A stretch of DNA of 64,000 nucleotides from CAVUEG01 sp963740525 (GTDB lineage Bacteria > Actinomycetota > Actinomycetes > Propionibacteriales > Nocardioidaceae), in the NCBI GenBank assembly GCA_963740525.1, contig CAVUEG010000006.1:930001-994000 (forward strand), written 5' to 3'. How positions within the stretch are numbered: the first letter of the stretch is position 1; each line of letters begins with the position of its first letter. The notes under the pieces were generated by a model. The model had not been told where the DNA came from. It did no database searches and was given only the letters and a program-made list of their open reading frames with translations. The position numbers and the translations under genes are program-made. Below are positions 34,106 through 42,630 of this stretch, piece by piece.

Positions 34106-36079
34106 TCACCAGATTCTGACCCGCTGCTCCGGATCCAGCCACAGGCCGTCTCCCTCGACGGTGCCGAACGCCTCATGGAACTCGTCGAGGTTCCGCACGA
34201 TGTTCGCCCGGAACTCCGCCGGGCTGTGCGGGTCGATCGTGAGGAACTGCTGCTCCTGCTCCAGGCGTCGCTTGGTGCGCCAGACGTAGGCCCAGTTGAG
34301 GAAGAGCCGCTGCGGCCCGGTGAGCCCCGCCTCGTCCTGCTCCAGGTCTGACGTGTCGTCACCGAGTGAGATCAGGTACGCCTTGAGTGCGATGGTCAGG
34401 CCACCGAGGTCGCCGATGTTCTCTCCGACCGTGAGCGCGCCGTTCACCCGCTCACCGGGCAGCGTCCGAGGCTCGAAGCCGTTGTACTGCTCGATCAGGG
34501 CCGCCGACTTCACCTCGAAGGCCGCCTTGTCCTCGGTGGTCCACCAGTCGTTGAGGTTGCCGTGGCCGTCGTACTGCGCGCCCTGGTCGTCGAAGCCGTG
34601 CCCGATCTCGTGGCCGATCACGGCCCCGATCCCGCCGTAGTTCTCCGCCGGGTCGGCGTCGGGAGCGAAGAACGGTCGCTGCAGGATGCCGGCGGGGAAG
34701 CAGATCTCGTTGGTGCCGGGGTTGTAGTAGGCGTTGACGGCCTGCGGGAGCATGAACCACTCGTCGCGGTCGACCGGCGCACCGATCTTCGCCAGCTCGT
34801 AGTCGGTCTCGAACGCCGAGATCGCGGCGGTGTTCGCGATCAGGTCGTCGGGGTCGATGATCAGCTTCGAGTAGTCCCGGAACTTGTCCGGGTAGCCGAT
34901 CTTGGGGCGGAACGTGTCGAGCTTCTCGTAGGCACGGCGCTTGGTCTCCTCGCCCATCCAGTCGAGCTTCTCGATGCTGGCGCGGTAGGCCCCGAGCAGG
35001 TTCGCGACCAGCTCGTCCATCATCTGCTTCGACTGCGGCGGGAAGTACTTCGCGACGTACTGCTTGCCGACCGCCTCACCGAGCGCGCCCTCGACGAGTC
35101 CCACCCCGCGCTTCCAGCGGGCACGCAGCTCGGGGGTGCCGTTGAGGGTGCGGCCGTAGAAGTCGAAGTTGGCCTCGACGAAGGGGGTCGAGAGGTACGA
35201 CGCGGCGCTGCGCACGACCCGGATCGCGAGCCAGTGCTTCCAGTCCTCCAGCGGCACCTCGTCCAGCGTGCTCGACAGGTGCTCCAGGTAGCTCGGCTGC
35301 CTCACCACGACCTCGGCGAGCGTCTGGTCGTCGCCACCCATCGTGGTGACGTAGGCGCTCCAGTCGAACGCCGGGCACAGGGCTTCCAGCTCGTCGGCCG
35401 ACATCAGGTTGTAGGTCTTGATCACGTCACGGGTCTCCGCCCGCTCCCAGTGTCCGACGGCCAGCTTCGTCTCCACGTCCAGCACGGTGCGGGCCGCCGC
35501 GGCGGCGTCCGGGTAGCCGGCGAGGTCGAAGAGCCGCTCGGTGTAGGCGAGGTACGCCGTGCGGATCTCCTCGAACTTCTCCTCGCGGTAGTACGACTCG
35601 TCGGGCAGCCCGAGACCGCCCTGGGTGAGGTGGACGAGGTACCGGTCCGAGTTGCGGGCGTCGGTGTTGATGTAGGTCCCGAAGATGCCTGCTCCACCGA
35701 GCCGCTCGAACTCGCCGAGGAAGGCGCCCAGGTCGCGGACGTCGCGCAACTGGCCGATGGCGCGCAGGAGCGGCTGGATCGGCTCCGCGCCGAGGGCCTC
35801 GATCCGCTGCTCGTTCATGAAGCACGCGTAGAGGTCGCCGATCTTCTTGGCGTCGTCATCCTCGGCGGTGCCGCTGACGGCGTCCTGGGCGAGCTGCTCG
35901 ATGATCTCCTTCACGTGCTGCTCGGCCTCGTCCGCGAGCATCACGAAGGGACCCCAGCTCGACCGGTCCGCGGGGATCTCCGTCGTGTCCAGCCATCGTC
36001 CGTTGACGTGGCCGAAGAGATCGTCCTGGGGGCGGACGGCAGGGTTCATGCCGGGCTTGGCGTCATCGAGGATCGTCAC
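34106..36079 (-). CDS. M13 family zinc metallopeptidase (neprilysin/PepO type)
   Basis: Zinc endopeptidase of about 657 residues. The HEIGHGFDD motif is near residue 490, followed by ENIGDLGG with the third zinc ligand Glu about 60 residues later. The N-terminal RPQDDLFGHVNGRWL is the family's start. There is no signal peptide, as in mycobacterial Zmp1. I chose the GTG at 36079 because a TAGGGT -10 ends 7 nt upstream; the in-frame GTG at 36088 would lie inside that promoter. Confidence 0.92.
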   Translation of the reverse strand: MTILDDAKPGMNPAVRPQDDLFGHVNGRWLDTTEIPADRSSWGPFVMLADEAEQHVKEIIEQLAQDAVSGTAEDDDAKKIGDLYACFMNEQRIEALGAEPIQPLLRAIGQLRDVRDLGAFLGEFERLGGAGIFGTYINTDARNSDRYLVHLTQGGLGLPDESYYREEKFEEIRTAYLAYTERLFDLAGYPDAAAAARTVLDVETKLAVGHWERAETRDVIKTYNLMSADELEALCPAFDWSAYVTTMGGDDQTLAEVVVRQPSYLEHLSSTLDEVPLEDWKHWLAIRVVRSAASYLSTPFVEANFDFYGRTLNGTPELRARWKRGVGLVEGALGEAVGKQYVAKYFPPQSKQMMDELVANLLGAYRASIEKLDWMGEETKRRAYEKLDTFRPKIGYPDKFRDYSKLIIDPDDLIANTAAISAFETDYELAKIGAPVDRDEWFMLPQAVNAYYNPGTNEICFPAGILQRPFFAPDADPAENYGGIGAVIGHEIGHGFDDQGAQYDGHGNLNDWWTTEDKAAFEVKSAALIEQYNGFEPRTLPGERVNGALTVGENIGDLGGLTIALKAYLISLGDDTSDLEQDEAGLTGPQRLFLNWAYVWRTKRRLEQEQQFLTIDPHSPAEFRANIVRNLDEFHEAFGTVEGDGLWLDPEQRVRIW

Positions 36080-36086
36080 GCACTTC

Positions 36087-36092
36087 ACCCTA
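36087..36092 (-). promoter_or_regulatory. -10 element of the M13 peptidase gene (leaderless)
   Basis: TAGGGT on the minus strand, ending 7 nt before the GTG at 36079. Confidence 0.5.
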
Positions 36093-36116
36093 CCGAGCCT
36101 GGCGAAGACGGCAGAA

Positions 36117-37085
36117 TCAGCGCAGGGTCAGCACGGTCTTCCCGAGAGTGCGGCGCTCCTCCATGTCGGTCAGCGCCCGGCCGCCCTGCTCGAGTGGGTA
36201 CGTCGCCCCGATCGGTGGCGCGATCACCCCCGACTCCATCATCGGGAGCAGCGCATCCCACTGCCGGCGCATGAAGCCCCGCCGCACCATCGCGTAGGCG
36301 CCCCACCCGACTCCGCGGACGTCGATGTTGTTGAGCAGCAGCCGGTTCACCTTCACCTGGGGGACGCTGCCACCGGCGAACCCCACGACGAGAAGCCGTC
36401 CCAGTGGGGCGAGTGCGCGCAGCGAGTCCGTCATCAGGTCACCGCCGACCACGTCCATCACCACGTCGACGCCGACGCCACCGGTCAGCTGCTTCACCGC
36501 CGGGAGGAAGTCCTCGACCAGCACGGTCTCGTCGGCACCCGCGGCCCGGGCGAGGGCCGCCTTCTCGTCACTGGACACGACGGCGATGGTGCGGGCGCCG
36601 TACCCCTTGGCGACCTGGAGCGTCGCGGTGCCGACGCCGCCCGCGGCGCCGTGCACCAGCACCGTCTCGCCTTCGCGGAGGCCGGCGCGGTCGGCCAGGG
36701 CGAACTGGGCGGTGAGGTAGTTCATCGGGATCGCGGCACCCTGCTCGAAGCCGATGGTGTCGGGGAGCGGGAAGACACTCTCGGGTCCCAGCGAGACCAC
36801 CTCGGCGCCGCCGCCCCACGGCAGGACGCAGGCCACCCGGTCCCCCGCGGAGAACCCGGACGAGGCGGGCGCCGAGCGCACCACGCCCGCGAAGTCCACG
36901 CCGAGCTGGAAGGGGGGCTCAGGCTTCATCTGGTACTCCCCACGGGAGAGCAGGAGATCCGGGAAGCTCACCCCCACGGCTGCCACCTCGACCACGACCT
37001 CGCCCTCGGCCGGCGTCGGCTCGGGCACCTCCACGACCTCGACACCACGGGGACCGACGAGGGAGGAGACCTGGAGGGAGCGCAT
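36117..37085 (-). CDS. NADPH:quinone oxidoreductase family (MDR superfamily)
   Basis: Medium-chain dehydrogenase/reductase of 322 residues without the catalytic or structural zinc ligands. The GroES-like domain has GVSFPDLLLSRGEYQ and LGVDFAGVV; the Rossmann domain carries HGAAGGVGTATLQVAK near residue 145, the NADPH-binding loop. Quinone or enone reduction is likely; the substrate is unknown. It has a leaderless promoter. Confidence 0.9.
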   Translation of the reverse strand: MRSLQVSSLVGPRGVEVVEVPEPTPAEGEVVVEVAAVGVSFPDLLLSRGEYQMKPEPPFQLGVDFAGVVRSAPASSGFSAGDRVACVLPWGGGAEVVSLGPESVFPLPDTIGFEQGAAIPMNYLTAQFALADRAGLREGETVLVHGAAGGVGTATLQVAKGYGARTIAVVSSDEKAALARAAGADETVLVEDFLPAVKQLTGGVGVDVVMDVVGGDLMTDSLRALAPLGRLLVVGFAGGSVPQVKVNRLLLNNIDVRGVGWGAYAMVRRGFMRRQWDALLPMMESGVIAPPIGATYPLEQGGRALTDMEERRTLGKTVLTLR

Positions 37086-37091
37086 GCGCCG

Positions 37092-37097
37092 ACCCTA
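37092..37097 (-). promoter_or_regulatory. -10 element of the quinone oxidoreductase gene (leaderless)
   Basis: TAGGGT on the minus strand, ending 6 nt before the ATG at 37085. Confidence 0.5.
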
Positions 37098-37159
37098 GCC
37101 AAGCCCCGGACCCGACGGGGCAGCCGTCCGGACGGCCGCGGTCGAGCGGACCGGTGGCT

Positions 37160-37342
37160 CTAGCCCAGACCCGTCGTGCGCAGCATCCACTCGACCTCGC
37201 GCCAGTAGTCGTCCTTCTCGCGCGGCATCTCCCTGGCTTCCTCGGAGGTGATCGTGTCCTCGAGGCGGATCGGCTCGGGCAGGTGGCGGTAGTCGTGCTC
37301 CGTCGCCAGCAGGAGCCTCTGGTCACGCCTCGCGGTGCGCAT
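37160..37342 (-). CDS. Small hypothetical protein, 60 residues
   Basis: Charged soluble peptide with no membrane segment and no cysteine. The ATG at 37342 has a clear GGAGG ribosome site, and codon third positions are GC-rich as in the true genes nearby, so I think it is real. It lies 18 bp after the M15 carboxypeptidase gene on the same strand and may be cotranscribed with it. Function unknown. Confidence 0.6.
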   Translation of the reverse strand: MRTARRDQRLLLATEHDYRHLPEPIRLEDTITSEEAREMPREKDDYWREVEWMLRTTGLG

Positions 37343-37360
37343 GCCTCCAGCGTACGCCGG

Positions 37361-38586
37361 TCACCGGACCGCTACGAGGCGTCCGAGCTCGAAGTGCATC
37401 GGGTCGGTGTAACCCCAGGTGCCACCCCAGTTGAAGCCCCAGCGGTTGAAGACCTCCACCACCTGGGGGTCCATCTGGCCCTTGGTGCCGCGCTGGTTCC
37501 CGGGCACGTTGAGGTCGATCGCGATCCCCCACGTGTGCAGCGACAACCCCTGCGCCGGGTCGTGGCCGATGAAGCGAGGCACGTAGCAGCCGCCGTACTC
37601 GCCGGGGTGGATGAGGTTCCTCAGCCCCCGGTCGACGAGCTCCTGCAGCGCCGCGCGCAGCTGCGGGATCATCACCTTGTTGCACGTCACGGCCCCGATG
37701 ATCGGCACGGACTCCGTGCGGATGTAGCTCGCGACCCAGCGCGGGTCGGGCACGACCGAGCCGTCGGCGTTGGCCCGGTAGCTGAAAGACCCGACCGCCT
37801 GGGCCACCGAGCCGCCGGTGAGGTAGCCGTCTGCGGGATGGTGATGTCCAGGTCCGGGCCGAGGAGCTGCACGCTCGCGGTGCCCCGGGTGAGTCGCGTG
37901 ATGAGCGGCGTCACCACCTGAGGTGCGGTCTTCAGAGTCGACACCAGGATGGCGTTGTGGCCGAGCATGCCCAGTTCCTGGCCCCAGCTGGTGTTCACCA
38001 CCGCGTCGATCCGTGGCACCAGGGTGGCGAACGCCCCCACGTGCAGGGCGGGCGCCGTTGGCCCGGTGCCGAGGTGGAGGAACCCGTCGTCATGCATCAG
38101 GGGCTTCCCGACCGCGGGGTCGATCGCGATCTCCCCACCTGCCACCCGACTCCAGATCGCGTCGAGCTGTGCGGTCGCGGCGAACGTGAACCGCCTGAAG
38201 GCCCCGGGCGCCGCCGACGCCAGGGTGATCGTGCGGCCGTCGATCGGGACCTGCGCCAGCGACAACGGCTCGGCGGCGACCACGCCCTTGAGATGGGCGA
38301 TGCGTCGGACCAGCGGGCCCGCGAGCTCCTTGTTGGAGTAGACGAGGATGTCGGCCGACCGCAGCGACTCCGTCAACGGGCCAGGGTCGGGCACCGCGTG
38401 CGCGGCGGGGTCGTTGTCCGGCGGCGCCGAGCCGTCGGCCACCGGACTGCCCACGGCGTCGGGCACTGTCGCGTTTCCCTGGCCGGGCGAGGCGGAGCCG
38501 GAGGCACAGGCGGTCACGGTCACCATCACCACCGCCAGAGGCGCGAGGACGCCCAGACGCACGCGTCCGCGAACCCTCGACCTCAT
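37361..38586 (-). pseudogene. M15 (VanY-type) carboxypeptidase lipoprotein with a MacB-like N-terminal domain (one frameshift)
   Basis: Probable cell-wall D,D-carboxypeptidase of about 408 residues. It has a lipoprotein signal with lipobox VTAC near residue 27. Residues about 60-265 resemble the periplasmic core domain of MacB/FtsX-type permeases (DIDITIP at the end). The C-terminal part has GGCYVPRFI, HTWGIAIDLN and DPMHFE, the zinc ligands and catalytic residues of M15 peptidases. One base is missing near 37828-37831 between the two domains; restoring it gives a continuous protein. Confidence 0.75.
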
Positions 38587-38670
38587 GTCTCTCCCCTGCC
38601 CGGCTTGCTCCCTCGACCCATCGTAGGTCCGTAGACCCAGCCGCACGGCCCTCGGCTGCGAACCACCCCC

Positions 38671-40347
38671 ATGAGGAACCCACTGACCCACCCCGACCGC
38701 GCCCGTTTCGCCCTCGGGGGCCTGATCGGCTTCCTGGCAGGTCTCGCCGGCGTCGCCGTCTCCGAGGCAGCCTCCCGGTTGCTCACAGGAGTCACGTCCC
38801 CCTTGCTCGCAGTGGGGAACCGCGCCATCGACCTGACCCCTCGTCCGGTGAAGGAGTGGGCGATCGAGAACTTCGGCACCAACGACAAGCCGGTGTTGAT
38901 CGGCGGGGTCGTGGCGACGGTGGCCGGTCTGGCGATCGTGATCGGGGCTGTCGGTGTCAAGTCTCGCAGGCTGGCGGTCGGTTTGTTCGGTGCCCTGGTC
39001 CTGGTCGCCTCCGTCGCTGCTGTGGCAGACCGCGCCGCCACCGCCGGCCCGGTGCTGCGGCTGGTGCCGGTGCTCGCCCTGGCCGTGGTCGGTCTGGGCT
39101 CGCTGCTCTGGCTCCTGGGCACCCTCGGCTTGCCTCGGTCGACCACAGGTCCCGCGACGGCCGCCCCGGCCGCCCCGGCCCGCCGCGCGTCCACCACCCC
39201 CCTCACGTCTGCACGCGAGGGTGCGGTCGCGACCGAGGACGGTGGGAAGGCACGCCTTCAGCTGCCGACCCACGTCGAGGTCCCCCTCGCCTTCGACCGG
39301 CGCAAGTTTCTCCAGGCTGCCCTCGCCGTCAGCGCCGTCGCCGCCGCCGGGATCACCGCCCGCCAGCTCAGCGGCACCTCCGCCGTGGGCTCCCGGGCCG
39401 CGGTGCGCCTGCCCAGCGCCGCCACGTCGACTCCGCTGCCGAACGGCGTCAACCTGCCGGTGCAGGGGATCACGCCCTACCTGACCAGCAACCAGGAGTT
39501 CTACCGGGTGGACACCGCGCTCTCGGTGCCGCAGGTGCCGATCGACGGCTACACGCTTCGCATCCACGGGCTGGTGGACCGGGAGATCGAGCTCACCTTC
39601 GCCGATCTCCTCAAGCGTCGGCTGGTGGAGAAGCGGATCACGCTGACCTGCGTCTCGAACCCCGTCGGCGGTGAGTACGTCGGCAACGCGGCGTGGCTCG
39701 GCGTCATGGTCAAGGACCTGCTCGCCGAGGCCGGCGTACAGGGTGACGCCGACGCGGTGAAGACCACGTCGGCCGACGGGATGACGATCGGGACCCCTCT
39801 TGCGGCACTCACCGACGACCGCGGCGCGATGATCGCGGTCGGCATGAACGGCGAACCCTTGCCGCTCGAGCACGGCTTCCCGGTCCGGATGGTCGTCCCC
39901 GGCCTCTACGGCTACGTCTCCGCCACCAAGTGGCTGATCGACATCGAGGTCACCCGGTTCGCCGACTTCAAGGCGTACTGGACCACTCGCGGCTACGCCG
40001 AGGAAGCACCGATCAAGACCTCGGCACGCATCGACGTGCCTCGCTCCTTCGCCAAGCTCTCCGCCGGGAAGAACGCCGTTGCCGGCGTCGCCTGGTCGCA
40101 GAACAGCGGCATCGAGAAGGTCGAGGTCAGCGTCGACGACGGCCCCTGGCAGACGGCCAGGCTGGCCAAGGAGGACGGCATCGAGACCTGGCGCCAGTGG
40201 GTCCTGGACTGGGACGCCCAGCCAGGTAGTCACACCCTCAAGGTGCGGGCCACCGACAAGTCCGGCTACACCCAGACCTCCGACCGCGCCCCGATCGCAC
40301 CCAATGGTTCGACGGGCTGGGACAGCGTCGCAATCACTGTCCAGTAA
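38671..40347 (+). CDS. Membrane-fused molybdopterin oxidoreductase (sulfite oxidase family)
   Basis: Protein of 558 residues. The first 160 form four membrane helices, then a linker holds FDRRKFLQAA with a hydrophobic tail (about 208-228), a twin-arginine-like motif inside the chain. The catalytic domain has the molybdenum-binding Cys in TLTCVSNPVGG and ends with a beta-sandwich dimerisation domain. The enzyme face is therefore outside the cell. Substrate unknown (sulfite, or methionine sulfoxide as in MsrP/YedY). A fasciclin lipoprotein gene follows 92 bp later. Confidence 0.88.
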   Translation: MRNPLTHPDRARFALGGLIGFLAGLAGVAVSEAASRLLTGVTSPLLAVGNRAIDLTPRPVKEWAIENFGTNDKPVLIGGVVATVAGLAIVIGAVGVKSRRLAVGLFGALVLVASVAAVADRAATAGPVLRLVPVLALAVVGLGSLLWLLGTLGLPRSTTGPATAAPAAPARRASTTPLTSAREGAVATEDGGKARLQLPTHVEVPLAFDRRKFLQAALAVSAVAAAGITARQLSGTSAVGSRAAVRLPSAATSTPLPNGVNLPVQGITPYLTSNQEFYRVDTALSVPQVPIDGYTLRIHGLVDREIELTFADLLKRRLVEKRITLTCVSNPVGGEYVGNAAWLGVMVKDLLAEAGVQGDADAVKTTSADGMTIGTPLAALTDDRGAMIAVGMNGEPLPLEHGFPVRMVVPGLYGYVSATKWLIDIEVTRFADFKAYWTTRGYAEEAPIKTSARIDVPRSFAKLSAGKNAVAGVAWSQNSGIEKVEVSVDDGPWQTARLAKEDGIETWRQWVLDWDAQPGSHTLKVRATDKSGYTQTSDRAPIAPNGSTGWDSVAITVQ

Positions 40348-40439
40348 GACCAATCCGCCGCACACCGGCGGCCGAATAGCCCATGACACACAGGGATCTG
40401 GCACCAGGCTGACTCCCCGAAACAGAAAAGGAAACCGCG

Positions 40440-41102
40440 ATGAGCCCCCTTCGCAAATCCGCACTCGCCCTCGTCGCCGTCGCCGCTCTGTCGACGACAG
40501 CGGCCTGCGGGAACTCCGACACCACCGAAGCCGCGACCGCAGGGTCGGGCAGCACCACGAGTGGCTCGACGTCCGGCGAGACCACCAGCCCGGCGATGGA
40601 CCCGGCCGCTGACCTGGTCGGCCCCGGCTGTGGCGACTACGCCGCGGCGGTTCCCGACGGCTCCGGCTCTGTTGCCGGCATGGCGCAGGACCCGGTGGCC
40701 GTGGCCGCCAGCAACAACCCGCTCCTGAAGACCCTCGTGGCAGCGGTCTCCGGCCAGCTCAACCCCAAGGTGGACCTGGTCGACACGCTGAACGGTGACC
40801 AGTTCACGGTCTTCGCCCCGGTCGACTCGGCCTTCGGCAAGCTTCCCCAGAAGACGGTCGCCTCGCTGGCCAAGCCGGCCAACGCGGACCTGCTCACCAA
40901 GATCCTGACCTACCACGTGGTGCCCGGTCAGATCGCTCCTGACCAGATCGACGGCACCCAGACCACCGTCGAGGGCGGGACCGTCAAGGTCACCGGCTCC
41001 GGCGACAGCCTGAAGGTCAACGGCGCCAACGTGATCTGCGGCGGCGTCCACACCGCCAACGCCACGGTGTACCTGATCGACTCGGTCCTCATGCCCAGCT
41101 GA
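40440..41102 (+). CDS. Fasciclin-domain lipoprotein
   Basis: Surface lipoprotein of 220 residues: a signal with lipobox TAAC near residue 23, a Ser/Thr-rich linker, then one FAS1 domain (about 85-220) with FTVFAPVDSAFGKLP and YHVVPG, as in mycobacterial Mpt70/Mpt83. It probably mediates adhesion or binds a hydrophobic ligand. The ATG has AAAGGAAA upstream. A strong terminator hairpin follows the stop codon at 41117. Confidence 0.92.
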   Translation: MSPLRKSALALVAVAALSTTAACGNSDTTEAATAGSGSTTSGSTSGETTSPAMDPAADLVGPGCGDYAAAVPDGSGSVAGMAQDPVAVAASNNPLLKTLVAAVSGQLNPKVDLVDTLNGDQFTVFAPVDSAFGKLPQKTVASLAKPANADLLTKILTYHVVPGQIAPDQIDGTQTTVEGGTVKVTGSGDSLKVNGANVICGGVHTANATVYLIDSVLMPS

Positions 41103-41116
41103 TCACCCGATCCACC

Positions 41117-41148
41117 CGAAGGGCCCGGCCACACGGCCGGGCCCTTCG
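41117..41148 (+). terminator. Strong hairpin terminator after the fasciclin gene
   Basis: A perfect 14-bp stem (41117-41130 with 41135-41148) and an ACAC loop, 15 bp after the stop. No long T-run follows, as is usual in high-GC actinobacteria. Confidence 0.8.
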
Positions 41149-41184
41149 TGCGTGCCCGTGCGACCAGGTGGGTACAGCACGGTC

Positions 41185-41424
41185 ATGAGCGAATCCCAGA
41201 GTGAGGACCGGCCCGAGTCGTCTGCCCCTGAGGGCGCACCGGGCGAGATCACCGACGAGCAGCTTCCCGAGGACCTGCGCCCCACGGACGACAACCCGTT
41301 GGCCCAGAACCCGGACCAGGATCCCGACCAGGACGACGACGGCGAGTCGACGTCCGGCAAGCCGGGCGACGACGGGGCGCCCGCGGTCGAGGGGATGCCG
41401 GACATGGGCCAGCCCGGCGCCTAG
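41185..41424 (+). CDS. Small acidic hypothetical protein, 79 residues
   Basis: Very acidic, low-complexity peptide rich in Asp, Glu, Pro and Gly, without hydrophobic core or cysteine; probably disordered. No function can be assigned. The ATG at 41185 follows a strong terminator, so it has its own promoter, which I cannot identify with confidence. Confidence 0.55.
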   Translation: MSESQSEDRPESSAPEGAPGEITDEQLPEDLRPTDDNPLAQNPDQDPDQDDDGESTSGKPGDDGAPAVEGMPDMGQPGA

Positions 41425-41463
41425 GTCGCCGGCGATCGGTACGCCGCAAGCATCAGGGCGGCG

Positions 41464-41469
41464 TATCTT
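41464..41469 (+). promoter_or_regulatory. -10 element of the GNAT gene (leaderless)
   Basis: TATCTT ending 6 nt before the GTG at 41476. Confidence 0.45.
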
Positions 41470-41475
41470 GCACCT

Positions 41476-42021
41476 GTGAACGCCCCCGACCCGAGCGGGA
41501 TCCGGCTGGTCCGCCTCGGACCCGACACCCTGCGCGCACTGCTCGATGGCGACCTGGACTCGGCGAGCGAACACGCCGGGGTGATGCTGACGCCGTACTT
41601 CGTCGACCACGCGTGGCTGTGGCAGATCCGGGTCGACCAGATCGCCATGGATCCCGACAGCGCCGACTGGATAGCCCGAGCCGCGGTCGAGGAGTCCTCG
41701 GGCGACGTCGTGGGCCATGTCGGGTTCCACGGCGGGCCCGACGACGCAGGCATGGTCGAGGTGGCCTACTCCGTGGACCCTCGCCATCGGCGACGAGGGC
41801 TCGGCACCCGGCTGCTGGCCGCCGCCCTCCAGTGGGCTCAAGCGAATCCGGAGGCGCGCGTGGTCCGTGCCAGCGTCAGTCCCGAGAACGCGGCCTCGCT
41901 CGCCACCGTGCGGCAGTTCGACTTCCGGCCCGTCGGCGAGCAGTGGGACGAGGAGGATGGCCTGGAACTGCTCTTCGAGCTCGACCTGGTCACTCTCCGA
42001 GGCGAAGCACCCTCGCGCTGA
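41476..42021 (+). CDS. GNAT family N-acetyltransferase
   Basis: Acetyl-CoA-dependent acetyltransferase of 181 residues. The acetyl-CoA loop is RRRGLGTRLL near residue 103, preceded by MVEVAYSVDP and followed by VRASVSPENAASLATVRQF, the RimJ-like arrangement. The substrate could be a ribosomal protein terminus, an amino acid or an antibiotic; it cannot be told. Its last 32 bp overlap the end of the convergent TetR gene. Confidence 0.88.
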   Translation: MNAPDPSGIRLVRLGPDTLRALLDGDLDSASEHAGVMLTPYFVDHAWLWQIRVDQIAMDPDSADWIARAAVEESSGDVVGHVGFHGGPDDAGMVEVAYSVDPRHRRRGLGTRLLAAALQWAQANPEARVVRASVSPENAASLATVRQFDFRPVGEQWDEEDGLELLFELDLVTLRGEAPSR

Positions 42022-42571
42022 TCCACGCGATGTCCTCCGCCGTGCTGTCGGCGGACTTGATCGGCTGCATCACGTGCGAGAGGACCACCCGGACCACCAT
42101 GTCGATGACCACCGCCGTCTGGTGCTCGTCCAGGCCGAGCTCGAAGCGGCCGAGCCTCGCCCGGATCACGTCGTGGGCGGCCGCCATCAGCGGCTCCGAG
42201 TGAGTGGTGAGCAGTGGCAGCAGATCCTCGCCGGCGCCTTGCGAGGCGGAGACCACCGCTCGCAGCAGGGGGTTGCGGTCCGCCATGAGCAGCACTCCGA
42301 ACGCCGCCCGACGGATCGCGTCGACCGCGTCGTCACCCGTGCGGAGCTCGGCGTCGACCACCTCCAGGAAGCGCGCGAGCTCGGTCATCACCATCGTCTC
42401 GGCCAGCCGCGGCTTCCCGCCGACCTCGTTGTAGACGGTCTGCCGGCTCACCCCTGCCCGCTCGGCCAGCTTGGCCATGGTGACCGCGCCCCAACCGGAC
42501 TCCACCGTGATCTCCGTGGCGGCCTCGAGGATCCTGGCCCGGACCGGACGGGCGGGCGCGGCAGAGGGCAT
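41990..42571 (-). CDS. TetR family regulator, probably of alkB
   Basis: Regulator of 193 residues. The helix-turn-helix is in residues about 12-55 (ILEAATEITVESGWG, then LAERAGVSRQTVYNEVGGK). The C-terminal ligand domain has no obvious motif. It lies 59 bp downstream of the alkane monooxygenase gene on the same strand, like the TetR gene that follows alkB-rubredoxin genes in Dietzia and relatives. The operator candidate lies upstream of alkB. The start at 42571 is set by a leaderless promoter. Confidence 0.85.
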   Translation of the reverse strand: MPSAAPARPVRARILEAATEITVESGWGAVTMAKLAERAGVSRQTVYNEVGGKPRLAETMVMTELARFLEVVDAELRTGDDAVDAIRRAAFGVLLMADRNPLLRAVVSASQGAGEDLLPLLTTHSEPLMAAAHDVIRARLGRFELGLDEHQTAVVIDMVVRVVLSHVMQPIKSADSTAEDIAWISARVLRLGE

Positions 42572-42578
42572 GGTGGTG

Positions 42579-42584
42579 AGTCTA
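42579..42584 (-). promoter_or_regulatory. -10 element of the alkB-associated tetR (leaderless)
   Basis: TAGACT on the minus strand, ending 7 nt before the ATG at 42571. Confidence 0.45.
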
Positions 42585-42630
42585 GGGAGGCGCTTCCACG
42601 GCTCCGGGCGGCGACGGCCCGGAGGTCGGG

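Noticed and set aside
37687..40464. A 925-residue open frame on the minus strand covering the molybdoenzyme gene
   Set aside because: It is the antisense shadow of a high-GC gene. Only its last part (from 38586 on) has real signals, namely the M15 lipoprotein start. The rest reads as Gly/Arg/Val-rich nonsense with no domains.
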